Shown: positions 18,319 to 28,930, counted from the first letter of the stretch. The stretch: 64,000 nucleotides of DNA from Flavobacterium sp. CFS9 (GCF_041154745.1 NZ_AP031573.1:310001-374000), one strand, 5' to 3'. A program made the numbers and translations. The notes: generated by a model not told the origin, from the letters alone.

Positions 18319-21300
18319 ATGATCCATTTCTTTGAAAACCAAAGCAAAACTGTTTTTGCAGTACAGACGCAAAACGAAATTTCGGCTCAAGACATTTCAA
18401 AATTAAACTGGCTTTTTGCCGACTCCAATAAGATCGAAAAATCCGCACTGACGGATTTTTTTGTTGGTCCGCGTGCCACTATGATCACTCCATGGAGTAC
18501 AAATGCTGTAGAAATCACTCAAAACATGGGTATTACAGGCATTATCAGAATTGAAGAATTTCATCCGGCAACAGCTGATTTTTCAGATTTTGACCCAATG
18601 TTATTTCAGAAATTCAGCCAATTAGATCAGGAAATTTTCACGATCAATGTGCAGCCGGAACCTATTCTGGAAATTGATGATATTGCCGCTTACAATACAA
18701 CAGAAGGACTAGCTTTAAGCGAAGAAGAAGTTGATTACTTAAACAATCTTTCTGCTAAATTAGGAAGAAAACTAACTGACTCAGAGATTTTTGCTTTCTC
18801 ACAGGCAAACTCAGAGCACTGCCGTCACAAAATCTTCAACGGAACATTTGTAATTGACGGAGAAGAAAAAGAAACTTCTTTATTCAAATTAATCAAAAAA
18901 ACATCACAGGAAAATCCTAACGACATTGTTTCTGCTTACAAAGACAATGTTGCTTTTGTAAAAGGACCAAAAGTGCAGCAGTTTGCACCAAAAACAGCTG
19001 ATAAACCTGATTTTTACGAAATTAAAGAGTTCGATTCTGTTATTTCGCTAAAAGCCGAAACACATAATTTTCCAACCACTGTAGAGCCTTTCAACGGGGC
19101 TGCAACCGGATCCGGAGGAGAAATTCGTGACCGTTTAGCCGGTGGCCAGGGTTCATTGCCATTAGCAGGAACTGCGGTTTATATGACTTCTTATTCTCGT
19201 TTGAATGACGATAGAAAATGGGAAAATGCTGTTGAAGAAAGAAAATGGTTGTATCAAACTCCGATGGACATTTTAATCAAAGCTTCCAACGGAGCTTCTG
19301 ATTTTGGAAATAAATTCGGTCAGCCGCTAATTACGGGTTCTGTTTTAACTTTCGAGCACGAAGAAAACAACCGTAAAATTGGTTACGACAAAGTAATCAT
19401 GCAGGCAGGTGGAATTGGTTATGGAAAACTAAACCAGTCGATCAAACAAAAACCACAGGAAGGCGATAAAATCGTTATTCTTGGAGGAGAAAATTATAGA
19501 ATCGGAATGGGTGGAGCTGCAGTTTCATCTGCAGACACAGGAGCTTTTGGTTCAGGAATTGAGTTAAACGCCATTCAGCGTTCGAATCCTGAAATGCAAA
19601 AACGTGCTGCCAATGCGATTCGTGGATTAGTCGAAAGCGACAATAATCCAATTGTTTCGATTCACGATCACGGAGCGGGAGGACACTTAAACTGTCTTTC
19701 TGAATTGGTGGAAGAAACAGGAGGATTAATCGACTTAGACAAACTACCGGTTGGAGACCCTACTCTTTCTGCAAAAGAAATTATCGGTAACGAATCTCAG
19801 GAAAGAATGGGATTGGTTATTGGTCAAAAAGATATCGATACTTTGCAAAGAATTGCCGACAGAGAGCGCTCTCCAATGTATCAGGTTGGAGATGTAACGG
19901 GCGATCACCGTTTTACATTCGAATCTAAAACAAATGGTTCAAAACCGATGGATTATGCATTGGAAGATTTCTTCGGAAGCTCTCCAAAAACGGTTATGAC
20001 CGATAAAACTATCGACAGAAAATATGCTGACGTTGCTTACAATGCAGCAGATTTCGAAAGTTATTTAAAAGACGTTTTGCGTTTAGAGGCCGTAGCTTCA
20101 AAAGACTGGTTAACGAACAAAGTGGATCGTTGTGTGGGCGGAAAAGTAGCCAAACAGCAAAATGCAGGACCGTTACAATTGCCTTTGAATAATGTTGGAG
20201 TAATGGCTCTGGATTATTTAGGAAAAGAAGGAATTGCTACTTCTATCGGGCATGCTCCTATTGCAGCTTTGATCGACCCGGTTGCAGGATCCAGAAACGC
20301 TATTGCCGAGTCGTTATCAAACATTATCTGGGCACCAATTAAAGATCAGTTAAAAGGAATTTCACTATCTGCCAACTGGATGTGGGCTTGTAAAAACGAA
20401 GGTGAAGATGCTCGTTTATATGCTGCCGTAGAAGGCTGTTCTGAATTTGCAATCGAATTAGGAATCAATATTCCAACCGGAAAAGATTCCCTTTCGATGA
20501 AACAAAAATATCCAAACGACGAAGTAATCGCGCCGGGAACGGTTATTATTTCAGCAGCAGGAAACTGTACCGATATTAGAAAAGTAGTAGAACCTGTTTT
20601 ACAAAGAAACGGAGATTCAATCTATTATATCAATCTGTCTCAGGATGATTTCAAATTAGGAGGTTCTTCTTTTGCACAAATCAGAAATACAATCGGAAAA
20701 GAAACTTCTACGATTAAAAATGCTTCTTTCTTCAAAAATGCTTTTAACACCATTCAGGATTTAATTGCTGACAACCAAATTTTAGCAGGACACGATATCG
20801 GAAGTGGTGGTCTAATTACTACTTTATTAGAATTGTGTTTTGCAGATGTAAACCTTGGTGCTAAAATTGACTTCTCGGCTTTCGCAGAAAAAGACGTATT
20901 GAAAATCCTTTTCGCAGAAAACATCGGAATCGTTTTCCAGGCGAAATCAGATGCCGCTGTTGAAGCTAAATTAAATGCGAACAACATTGAATTCTTTAAA
21001 ATTGGTTCCGTTCAGGAAACAGCAAATTTAGATCTTGGAATTTGGAATTTGGATATTGAAACTTATAGAGATATCTGGTTTGAAACTTCTTATTTATTAG
21101 ATCAAAAGCAATCTAAAAACGGAAGAGCGCAGGCTCGTTTCGAAAACTATAAAAATCAGGTTTTAAATTATACTTTCCCTGCACACTTCACAGGCAAAAA
21201 ACCGGAAATTGACAATTCTAAACCACGACCAAAAGCGGCTATTATTCGTGAAAAAGGAAGTAATTCTGAACGTGAAATGGCAAATGCTATGTACTTAGCC

Positions 21301-21972
21301 GGTTTTGATGTAAAAGACGTTCACATGACTGATTTGATTTCAGGCCGCGAAACACTGGAAGACATTCAGTTTATTGGAGCTGTTGGAGGTTTCTCAAATT
21401 CGGATGTTTTAGGTTCTGCTAAAGGTTGGGCCGGAGCTTTCTTGTACAACGAAAAAGCAAAAACCGCTCTCGATAATTTCTTTAAAAGAGAAGATACTCT
21501 ATCTGTTGGAATTTGTAACGGATGTCAATTGTTCATGGAATTAGAAGTGATCAATCCGGAGCATGAAGTTCACGGAAAAATGCTCCACAACGAAAGCCAG
21601 AAACACGAAAGTATCTTTACCTCTGTAAAAATACAGGAAAACAACTCGGTAATGCTATCTACATTAGCCGGAAGCACTTTAGGAGTATGGGTTTCTCACG
21701 GAGAAGGTAAATTCAAATTGCCTTTAGCTGAAGAAAACTACAACATTGTTTCTAAATATGCTTACGAAGGTTATCCTGCCAACCCTAACGGATCTGATTA
21801 CAACACAGCAATGTTATGTGACAAAACCGGAAGACATTTAGTGATGATGCCACACATTGAGCGTTCTACTTTCCAATGGAACTGGGCACATTATCCAAAA
21901 GACAGAAACGACGAGGTTTCACCTTGGCACGAAGCTTTTGTTAATGCCAGAAAATGGATTGAGAAAAACTAA
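18319..21972 (+). CDS. purL: Phosphoribosylformylglycinamidine synthase (large, single-chain)
   Basis: FGAM synthase uses ATP and glutamine to convert FGAR to FGAM, the fourth step of purine synthesis. The 1217-residue protein is the long single-chain form: an N-terminal linker region, then two AIR-synthase-like halves (KAETHNFPTTVEPFNGAATGSGGEIRD and SIHDHGAGGHLNCLSELVEE; later GHAPIAALIDPVAGSRN and NIPTGKDSLSMKQ). A class-I glutamine amidotransferase domain closes it, with nucleophile Cys1066 in GICNGCQ and the His/Glu end near MMPHIERS. A promoter precedes it and a strong terminator follows. A decayed copy of its last about 100 bp lies at 23744-23859. Confidence 0.97.
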   Translation: MIHFFENQSKTVFAVQTQNEISAQDISKLNWLFADSNKIEKSALTDFFVGPRATMITPWSTNAVEITQNMGITGIIRIEEFHPATADFSDFDPMLFQKFSQLDQEIFTINVQPEPILEIDDIAAYNTTEGLALSEEEVDYLNNLSAKLGRKLTDSEIFAFSQANSEHCRHKIFNGTFVIDGEEKETSLFKLIKKTSQENPNDIVSAYKDNVAFVKGPKVQQFAPKTADKPDFYEIKEFDSVISLKAETHNFPTTVEPFNGAATGSGGEIRDRLAGGQGSLPLAGTAVYMTSYSRLNDDRKWENAVEERKWLYQTPMDILIKASNGASDFGNKFGQPLITGSVLTFEHEENNRKIGYDKVIMQAGGIGYGKLNQSIKQKPQEGDKIVILGGENYRIGMGGAAVSSADTGAFGSGIELNAIQRSNPEMQKRAANAIRGLVESDNNPIVSIHDHGAGGHLNCLSELVEETGGLIDLDKLPVGDPTLSAKEIIGNESQERMGLVIGQKDIDTLQRIADRERSPMYQVGDVTGDHRFTFESKTNGSKPMDYALEDFFGSSPKTVMTDKTIDRKYADVAYNAADFESYLKDVLRLEAVASKDWLTNKVDRCVGGKVAKQQNAGPLQLPLNNVGVMALDYLGKEGIATSIGHAPIAALIDPVAGSRNAIAESLSNIIWAPIKDQLKGISLSANWMWACKNEGEDARLYAAVEGCSEFAIELGINIPTGKDSLSMKQKYPNDEVIAPGTVIISAAGNCTDIRKVVEPVLQRNGDSIYYINLSQDDFKLGGSSFAQIRNTIGKETSTIKNASFFKNAFNTIQDLIADNQILAGHDIGSGGLITTLLELCFADVNLGAKIDFSAFAEKDVLKILFAENIGIVFQAKSDAAVEAKLNANNIEFFKIGSVQETANLDLGIWNLDIETYRDIWFETSYLLDQKQSKNGRAQARFENYKNQVLNYTFPAHFTGKKPEIDNSKPRPKAAIIREKGSNSEREMANAMYLAGFDVKDVHMTDLISGRETLEDIQFIGAVGGFSNSDVLGSAKGWAGAFLYNEKAKTALDNFFKREDTLSVGICNGCQLFMELEVINPEHEVHGKMLHNESQKHESIFTSVKIQENNSVMLSTLAGSTLGVWVSHGEGKFKLPLAEENYNIVSKYAYEGYPANPNGSDYNTAMLCDKTGRHLVMMPHIERSTFQWNWAHYPKDRNDEVSPWHEAFVNARKWIEKN

Positions 21973-21990
21973 AAATATATTTCTATAAAA

Positions 21991-22018
21991 AACGCCCGAT
22001 AAATTTGGGCGTTTTTTT
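21991..22018 (+). terminator. Rho-independent terminator of purL
   Basis: AACGCCC (21991-21997) pairs with GGGCGTT (22007-22013) across a 9-nt loop, followed by a run of T. It starts 19 bp after the purL stop codon. Confidence 0.9.
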
Positions 22019-22095
22019 GTTTTAAAAAAAGAGTACAACTCAAATTAACCGATCATCAAGCTTTTTCAAAACTCTTAAAACTATTTTTATCTGTA

Positions 22096-23511
22096 TTAAT
22101 TAATCCCTACCAAATTGACGCGAAGCTTGTTTGGGGCAGAGCCTTCAGACATAAAAACCAAATACTTTCCGTCATTTGTCTTTCTGATAATTTGAGAAGA
22201 CTGTACTAAGCGGGAATTATCATTCTTTCCATTAGGTAAAGAGACATCTTTGGTTGTAAGTACATTTGCATCATAATCTACGATCGCAAGTGAAGATTTT
22301 AAAACTTTACTAGTGTTGGACATATCAAATACATTCCAGGCTACAAATATTTTACCCTGTGAATAATGTGCCATCTGTGCTCCCCAGCCAGCCGTTTCTG
22401 TAGCTTTATAACTGGTCAGCCAAACATCCTTAACTTTGACTGCACTTCCCATTCCGGCACCTACGCTGGAAAATATAGACAAGCGAAGATCACGACGCAG
22501 ATCATTAGCAGTAAACTCATGTTGTGTAGTATAAAGAACAGCAATATTTCCATTAGGCAATTCTAATATATCACCGGTAGCTGTATTGGTAATATTATCA
22601 TTTGAAGTTGCAGAATTGGGAAGCGGAAAAACATTTGACCATGTACGATTAAAAGGATCATCATTAAATTTCCAGGTTTCTATTAAAAGACCTCTTGAGG
22701 GCAACGCATCTGCGTGGGCAGAGGCAAGATAACGTCCATCATTCAAAGGCAATAATCGCTGGTCGAAGTTATGGGAGATATACCAGGGACGTATAAAAGT
22801 TGATTTACCTGTAGCTGCTTCATGAAAGCTAAGCCAGGCTGCCTGATGCTCGCCCATTCCTCTGCGAGCTAAATATATACCAAAATTATCCAGTTTCTTA
22901 TTGTAAACAATAATACCCTGTCCGGATCTTCCTGCTGCATGAGTATCAGAGGGATTAGGAGGAGCCTGCCATAAATCTATTGAATACTTTACGTTGCCTG
23001 AACCGTCAAAACAATAATACACAGGTCTCTTTCTTGCAATGTCATCTGAGTTCACTTCCGATGCTCCCATCATGTAACGATTATTACCAAAATACTCGTA
23101 ACCCAGGAAAGTCGTATTACCCAAATTTAGTTCTTTAGGAAAGGAAATTTCGGAAACAATAGATTTAGTACTGAGTGAGATTCTGCTTAAATGGCGGTGT
23201 CCGTCAGCGGTAGGTGCCAATTCTCCTTCCCAATAAGTATCCAGATTACCATCTTCGTTAACAGAAAAACGAATGCTTGGCTTTACGGCATAAATAGCGT
23301 AAGCCTCGTCAGTTAACGACCGAAGATTTTCAGGCAGGTTTACTTCAAAAGTGGAATAGTTGAGCCCTGTACTTACATCACTGTCTTCTTTATCACCCGT
23401 ACTTCCTGTAGTATCAGCCACCGGATCCTCTACATTTTTACTGCATGCTCCTAACGACAATAAGGCAACAACTAATAAGACGTAAATTTTGCTTTGAGAA
23501 ATGTGTTTCAT
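22096..23511 (-). CDS. Lipoprotein of unknown function
   Basis: The 471-residue protein is exported: MKHISQSKIYVLLVVALLSL is followed by a GAC lipobox, and then an Asp/Thr/Ser-rich linker. The frame stays open 11 codons upstream, but the ATG at 23511 gives the proper signal peptide. The body is beta-rich with several Trp and Gly residues (WLSFHEAATGKSTFI, IFVAWNVFDMSN), suggesting a beta-propeller-like fold; I do not recognise the family. It points against the neighbouring purL and lies between the intact purL 3' end and a decayed copy of it, which suggests it arrived by insertion. Confidence 0.65.
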   Translation of the reverse strand: MKHISQSKIYVLLVVALLSLGACSKNVEDPVADTTGSTGDKEDSDVSTGLNYSTFEVNLPENLRSLTDEAYAIYAVKPSIRFSVNEDGNLDTYWEGELAPTADGHRHLSRISLSTKSIVSEISFPKELNLGNTTFLGYEYFGNNRYMMGASEVNSDDIARKRPVYYCFDGSGNVKYSIDLWQAPPNPSDTHAAGRSGQGIIVYNKKLDNFGIYLARRGMGEHQAAWLSFHEAATGKSTFIRPWYISHNFDQRLLPLNDGRYLASAHADALPSRGLLIETWKFNDDPFNRTWSNVFPLPNSATSNDNITNTATGDILELPNGNIAVLYTTQHEFTANDLRRDLRLSIFSSVGAGMGSAVKVKDVWLTSYKATETAGWGAQMAHYSQGKIFVAWNVFDMSNTSKVLKSSLAIVDYDANVLTTKDVSLPNGKNDNSRLVQSSQIIRKTNDGKYLVFMSEGSAPNKLRVNLVGIN

Positions 23512-23743
23512 TAAATTTATTTTAGTTTTATAATAGTAATTCATTTTTTAGCCATCATTTGACGATTTACAACACCCCTTAAGAAGTGTTCCACCTCTTT
23601 AAATTCAAACCAAAGTTATAACACCTGTTTTTTATGCATTTTATACTTGTATCAAATGGTATTATTCCTGCAACAAACAGTATTATTCACAAAACTTCTG
23701 AATAAAATTCACAGGAAAATACCTTCCGATGAGAATCAGAAAT

Positions 23744-23859
23744 ACAAAAGACAGGAACAACAGCATTTCACGCTTTTATAAATGCCGGAAAAAGAATTGA
23801 GAAAAGCTAAAAAATATATTTCAATTAAGAACGTCCGAATTTATCGGCTGCTTTTTTTA
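23744..23859 (+). pseudogene. Decayed duplicate of the purL 3' end and terminator
   Basis: Starting at AAAAGACAGGAACAACAG, this stretch follows the end of purL (AAAAGACAGAAACGACGAG at 21896) almost base for base. It keeps ATGCCGGAAAAAGAATTGAG against ATGCCAGAAAATGGATTGAG and the TATATTTC spacer, and the terminator region survives in mutated form (AACGTCCG...CGGCTGC then T-run). About 11 bases around TTGGCACGAA are missing. There is no start and no function. It marks the far edge of the segment that carries the lipoprotein gene. Confidence 0.75.
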
Positions 23860-23990
23860 ACCATTCATTTTTTAAATCTCACATCTCACCTTTTCAAAAA
23901 ACTTCCATTTAAAAAGACTCTAAGACTAATTTAATACTATCTTAAGCCAGCTTACACTTGTGTTTTTACTGCTATAAATATCTTTGTTTC

Positions 23991-26393
23991 ATGAAAAAAT
24001 GGACATTAAATTTATCGCTTTTACTCCTCTTATTTATTATAAGCCAAGTCACGTTTGCCCAAAATTCTTCTGTAAAAGGAACGGTTTCTGACGGGAAACT
24101 GGCCATCGAATTTGTCGATGTGGTTTTAAAAAACACTGCCGATTCTACAAAAGTTGCCGGATATGCCGTTACAGATGCTTCCGGGAATTTTTCTTTAGAT
24201 CATGTAGCTGCAGGTGAATATCAACTTCAATTCAAATTAATCGGTTTTAAAACCCTTACTCAAAAAGTAAAATTTACAGGAACTCCAATTTCTATTGGAA
24301 CCATAACTTTAAAAACGGACACTAATCTGTTAAATACTGTTGTCGTAAATTCTCATAAAAAGCAAATTCAAAAAACCAACGAAGGCTTCATTTTTAATGC
24401 CGTTTCCAATCTGACGCAAACGGGCGGAACTGCTACTGATATGCTTAAAAACATCCCTACAGTTGCTGTGGATGCTGACGGCGGGATTACCTTAAGAGGA
24501 AAATCTCCAATGATTTTGATTAATGGAAAAAACTCCGCCATTACCAATATGGATCAGATTGCAGCGAGCAGTATTGAAAGTATCGAGGTAATCAGTAATC
24601 CTACAGCGAAATACGATGCCAATGCAGAAAGCGGTATTATCAATATCAGACTCAAAAAAAACAACCAAAGCGGCATGAATGGTGCGGTAGTTTTAGGAAG
24701 CGGATTTGGAGCCAAAGGCAGATTAAACAGCTCTGTGCTCCTGAATCATAAAACCGATAAATGGAATTTCGGACTGGCGTACGACAACCGTTTTGCCGGA
24801 AGAACTAAAAAAATCAAAGGCGAAAGAATCAATTATCTGATTGATGATGAACATTATATCAATCAAAACAGAAGCGATCAACGCACGGAAGGTCTGCAAA
24901 ATTTAAAATTCAACATTGATTTTTCACCCAACGAAAACAACAGTTTCTCTTTCGAAGCCTTAGGGAATTTGGAAAGTCAGGACAATGACGAAACTTTATA
25001 CACACAGGTGAACAACAGTGCCAACCAATTTTTCTCGAACAATAAAAGACATTCTCTGGAACTCGAACGATCTAAGGTAGGCGAGCTTGCTTTTAGCTAC
25101 GACCGAAAATTTGCCGATGACCGAAAAAGCCTGAATACTAGTATTACCTCCTCTTTTAACAAACACAGAGAAAATACCGACATCGACACCTATCAATTCG
25201 ATCAATACTACAACCTGATTGGTGATGCCGCATGGCAAAGAACACACAATTACGAGCACGAAAATATCTCAAACGCTATTGTAAATTATGCCCTTCCGGT
25301 TTCTGAAAGAACAATTTTAGAGACGGGTTACAAAGGAACCTTTCGATTCTTCGACTCCGATTTTCAAAGTGCTGATCAAACGAATGGAGAGTACGTTGTA
25401 AATCCTCTGGCCAGCAACGGCTTCAAATTCAATGAGCAAATCAATGCGGTTTACGGAATGCTGAATTCTTATATGGGTACTAAAGAAACTCCGAAATGGA
25501 AATACAATGTAGGATTGCGTGCCGAACAGGTTTCAAACAACGGAAAAACGCAAAACAACAGTGATAACTTTTCAAATCATTATGTAAAACTTTTCCCTTC
25601 TGCCTCACTACAGCTTAATTTAGCATCCGACGAATTTCTAAAAATGGGTTACAGCAAACGTATCAATCGTCCTGATTTAGACAACTTAAATCCATTTATT
25701 GATATTACCGATGCCTTGAATCCACATGGAGGAAATCCGTATTTGAAACCGGAAATCATTCATATTATTGAGACAGGCTATTCTAAAGAATGGTCCAAAT
25801 ATTCCCTTTCGACCAATGCTTTTTACAGAAACGCAACCAATACGATCAGACAATACGCTGAATTACAAGACAACGGAGTGGTTTTGCAACAGCCCAGAAA
25901 TATTGGAAGCACCATTACTTATGGTCTTGAAACTATTTTCAGCTTAAAACCTATTGGATTCTACGATGCCAATATCAGTATTACTGCTTTTCAGCAAAAT
26001 ATAAACGCCTCCAATCTGGCACAGAACGTAGTCAACAATGCCTTCAGCTGGTACGGAAAGATCATCAATAATTTTGTTCCCTGGAAAGGTGGAAAACTGC
26101 AAATTATCGGTAATTACAATTCGGCGCTCGCTACTGCACAGGGAAAAAGGATTCCGATCTATAATGTAGACATGGGATTTCAGCAAAAACTGGGTAAAGG
26201 CAATGCTCGTTTAGGTTTAGTCGTTACGGATATGCTCAACACACTTGAAAGCGGTTTTAAAAACAATACGGCTTTGTTCAGTAACTATCGTACTTCGAAA
26301 TCAGATACACGTGCTTTCATGATTACCTTTGCTTATACTTTTAAATCTGATTTTAAAGAAAAATTACTGGAAAATCAGTTTTCCGCAGAGTAG
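23991..26393 (+). CDS. Outer-membrane beta-barrel protein, TonB-receptor-like
   Basis: The 800-residue protein has a signal peptide (MKKWTLNLSLLLLLFIISQV..FAQ), a carboxypeptidase-regulatory-like domain (about 25-110, SVKGTVSDGKLAIEFVDVVL), a plug-like domain (about 120-215; TGGTATDMLKNIP, LRGKSPMILINGK, IEVISNPTAKYDANAESGIINI) and a long beta-barrel to the C-terminus, ending in aromatic residues. It matches the outer-membrane-barrel family common in Bacteroidota. No SusD partner is adjacent, so the substrate is unknown. The ATG at 23991 is preferred over the in-frame start at 23958 because it begins the signal peptide. TATCTTTG lies 5 bp upstream, a -7-like motif. Confidence 0.87.
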   Translation: MKKWTLNLSLLLLLFIISQVTFAQNSSVKGTVSDGKLAIEFVDVVLKNTADSTKVAGYAVTDASGNFSLDHVAAGEYQLQFKLIGFKTLTQKVKFTGTPISIGTITLKTDTNLLNTVVVNSHKKQIQKTNEGFIFNAVSNLTQTGGTATDMLKNIPTVAVDADGGITLRGKSPMILINGKNSAITNMDQIAASSIESIEVISNPTAKYDANAESGIINIRLKKNNQSGMNGAVVLGSGFGAKGRLNSSVLLNHKTDKWNFGLAYDNRFAGRTKKIKGERINYLIDDEHYINQNRSDQRTEGLQNLKFNIDFSPNENNSFSFEALGNLESQDNDETLYTQVNNSANQFFSNNKRHSLELERSKVGELAFSYDRKFADDRKSLNTSITSSFNKHRENTDIDTYQFDQYYNLIGDAAWQRTHNYEHENISNAIVNYALPVSERTILETGYKGTFRFFDSDFQSADQTNGEYVVNPLASNGFKFNEQINAVYGMLNSYMGTKETPKWKYNVGLRAEQVSNNGKTQNNSDNFSNHYVKLFPSASLQLNLASDEFLKMGYSKRINRPDLDNLNPFIDITDALNPHGGNPYLKPEIIHIIETGYSKEWSKYSLSTNAFYRNATNTIRQYAELQDNGVVLQQPRNIGSTITYGLETIFSLKPIGFYDANISITAFQQNINASNLAQNVVNNAFSWYGKIINNFVPWKGGKLQIIGNYNSALATAQGKRIPIYNVDMGFQQKLGKGNARLGLVVTDMLNTLESGFKNNTALFSNYRTSKSDTRAFMITFAYTFKSDFKEKLLENQFSAE

Positions 26394-26464
26394 CATCGCA
26401 TTAAAATAAAAACAGCATTCTTGTAATCGGGATTCCTTTTTCTAGAGAAAATTGAACTATATTC

Positions 26465-26495
26465 GCCAAAAAATTCGTGCCCCGAATTTTTTGGC
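26465..26495. other. Perfect 13-bp hairpin in the leader of the next gene
   Basis: GCCAAAAAATTCG at 26465-26477 pairs with CGAATTTTTTGGC at 26483-26495 around a 5-nt loop. No T-run follows directly. It lies 30 bp before the ATG at 26525, so it could shape or block the leader of that mRNA or be the end of the upstream transcript. Confidence 0.6.
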
Positions 26496-26524
26496 AGCTC
26501 CAAGAACCCTTAAACCTACATAGA

Positions 26525-26956
26525 ATGAAAACCCTGCAAGTATTTCTTTTTACTTTATTATTTAGTGCCGTAAAATTACATTCTCAAATTCACGTAGACA
26601 AAATCACTTATAAAGTCCGTGATCATTTTATTACCACTACGATTGGTTATCCCGTACCCGGAACTTTTTTACCCGCTGGAAAAAAAGAACCCTCTACCAT
26701 TTTAAATCCGGATGGAACAGGAATTATTCAATATGAAGATCTAAGCAAGAAAAAGATCAACTGGGGAATTGAATGTACCGAAGAAGGTATTCCGGTTTTT
26801 AAAGAAGGCTTCAACAGTGCCTCCTATACTTTCTGGTACCGTACCAATGACAGTGAAGAGTGGAATTACACACAATTTTCTATACATTTCGCCAAGAAAA
26901 GAATGTTTCTGATGGGCGAAAGAGTAAAAGAGTATGTAGATTATAATGTACAATAA
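26525..26956 (+). CDS. Small secreted protein of unknown function
   Basis: The 143-residue protein starts with a signal peptide (MKTLQVFLFTLLFSAVKLHS, cleaved near QIHVD). The body is rich in aromatic and charged residues and appears beta-structured (GIIQYEDLSKKKINWGIECTEEG). No known family is recognised. The frame is open upstream from 26477, but the ATG at 26525 gives the signal peptide. It lies behind a 13-bp hairpin and stands alone. Confidence 0.6.
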   Translation: MKTLQVFLFTLLFSAVKLHSQIHVDKITYKVRDHFITTTIGYPVPGTFLPAGKKEPSTILNPDGTGIIQYEDLSKKKINWGIECTEEGIPVFKEGFNSASYTFWYRTNDSEEWNYTQFSIHFAKKRMFLMGERVKEYVDYNVQ

Positions 26957-27123
26957 ATACTACATATTAGTCAATTTTTCTTGATTATATCGTATTTTAC
27001 TACAAAAAAGAAAACGTTTTCGCAGATTTTTTAAAGTACTTATAATTTTTCCCATAAATTTCGATAAATATAAAAATTATACCTAATTTTTATTTAATTT
27101 GCGATAAAATTCAATATACTAAC

Positions 27124-28902
27124 ATGGTTTCAATCACACGCCTTTTTGATTTTCCCTATTATCAACAAGAAACTTATAACCTTCAGGTTGCACTAGCAAC
27201 TAAAAAAAACGGAGTCTGGGAAAAGACATCTAGCCAGGAATATATTGCAAAAGCAAATGCTATTTCGAGAGCATTATTGCGTATGGGTGTTCAAAAAGAG
27301 GACAAAATTGCATTAATCACTTCTAACAATCGTACGGAGTGGAATATTATGGATATTGGTATCCTGCAAACCGGTGCTCAAAACGTACCTATTTACCCAA
27401 CTATTGCCGAAGAAGATTACGAATATATATTAAATCACAGTGGAAGTATTTTCTGTTTTGTATCGGATACAGAAGTACTTGACAAAGTAAACGCGATCAA
27501 AGCAAACGTTCCTACTTTAAAAGAAGTCTATTCTTTTAACGAAATTGAAGGCTGTAAACACTGGTCTGAATTGCTAACTCTTGGAGAAGATGACAGCAAT
27601 CAAAGTGAAGTTGAAGCCAGAAAAGACAGCATCAAACCAGAAGATTTAGCTACTATTATCTATACTTCCGGAACAACAGGAAGACCAAAAGGAGTTATGC
27701 TGTCTCACCATAACATTGTCTCTAATGTTTTAGACAGTGCGCCAAGAATCCCGTTTGATCCGGGGAAAAGTTCGGCTTTGAGCTTCCTTCCTATTTGTCA
27801 TATTTTTGAAAGAATGATTTTGTACATCTATCAATATTATGGTATTTCGGTTTATTTTGGTGAATCGATTGATAAAATCAGTGATAACCTGAAAGAAGTA
27901 CGACCAAATGTAATTACAGCTGTTCCAAGACTTTTGGAAAAAGTGTACGATAAAATCTACGCAAAAGGTGCTGAATTAACCGGTATTAAGAAAAAACTAT
28001 TTTTCTGGGCCATTGATTTAGGACTAAGATACCAGCCTTATGGAGCTAACGGTGCCTGGTACGAATTTCAGTTAAAAATAGCCCGCAAACTTATTTTCAG
28101 TAAATGGAAAGAAGGTTTGGGAGGAAACTTAGATTTAATGGTTTCAGGAAGTGCTGCACTACAGCCACGTTTAGCGAGAGTTTTTGCTGCTGCTGAAATT
28201 CCCGTTATGGAAGGTTACGGTTTATCTGAAACTTCACCGGTAATTGCTGTAAACGACCAAAGAAACAGAGGTTTTAAAATTGGAACTGTTGGAAAACCAA
28301 TTCGCAATGTAGAAGTTAAAATTGCCGAAGACGGTGAAATCCTTTGTAAAGGACCAAATATAATGATGGGATACTATAAAGATCCTGAAAAAACAGCCGA
28401 AGCTTTACAAGACGGTTATTTCCACACCGGAGATATCGGAGAAATTGACAGCGAAGGTTTCCTTAAAATTACAGACCGTAAAAAGGAAATGTTCAAAACT
28501 TCGGGAGGAAAATACATTGCTCCTCAGTTGATCGAAAATGCCATGAAACAATCTCGTTTTATCGAGCAGATTATGGTGATTGGTGAAGGAGAAAAAATGC
28601 CGGCTGCCTTCATTCAGCCTAACTTTGAATTTGTAAAAGAATGGGCTAAAATTCACAAAATAACTTTAGGAAACAGCGAAAAAGACATCAGTACGAACGC
28701 ACAGGTTATCAAACGTATTGATGAAGAAGTAGAAACTATTAACGAGAAATTCGGACACTGGGAAAAAATCAAACGTTTTGAACTTACTCCGGACGTTTGG
28801 TCGATTGATGGCGGGCAGCTTACTCCTACCCTAAAATTAAAACGTAAAATCATTAAAGAAATTTACAAAGATCTTTACGCTAAAATATACGGACAAAATT
28901 AA
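27124..28902 (+). CDS. Long-chain acyl-CoA synthetase (AMP-forming)
   Basis: The 592-residue enzyme activates fatty acids to acyl-CoA with ATP, feeding beta-oxidation or lipid synthesis. Motifs: TIIYTSGTTGRPKGVMLSH (P-loop-like A3), SFLPICHIFERM, MEGYGLSETSPV (A5), HTGDIGEIDSEGFLKITDRKKEMFKTSGGKYIAPQ (split here at A7/A8), and the C-terminal LTPTLKLKRKII with the catalytic Lys. The form resembles the eukaryote-like long-chain ligases common in Bacteroidota. A terminator follows. Confidence 0.93.
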   Translation: MVSITRLFDFPYYQQETYNLQVALATKKNGVWEKTSSQEYIAKANAISRALLRMGVQKEDKIALITSNNRTEWNIMDIGILQTGAQNVPIYPTIAEEDYEYILNHSGSIFCFVSDTEVLDKVNAIKANVPTLKEVYSFNEIEGCKHWSELLTLGEDDSNQSEVEARKDSIKPEDLATIIYTSGTTGRPKGVMLSHHNIVSNVLDSAPRIPFDPGKSSALSFLPICHIFERMILYIYQYYGISVYFGESIDKISDNLKEVRPNVITAVPRLLEKVYDKIYAKGAELTGIKKKLFFWAIDLGLRYQPYGANGAWYEFQLKIARKLIFSKWKEGLGGNLDLMVSGSAALQPRLARVFAAAEIPVMEGYGLSETSPVIAVNDQRNRGFKIGTVGKPIRNVEVKIAEDGEILCKGPNIMMGYYKDPEKTAEALQDGYFHTGDIGEIDSEGFLKITDRKKEMFKTSGGKYIAPQLIENAMKQSRFIEQIMVIGEGEKMPAAFIQPNFEFVKEWAKIHKITLGNSEKDISTNAQVIKRIDEEVETINEKFGHWEKIKRFELTPDVWSIDGGQLTPTLKLKRKIIKEIYKDLYAKIYGQN

Positions 28903-28930
28903 TAAACCAACATAATACTAACCAACGAAA

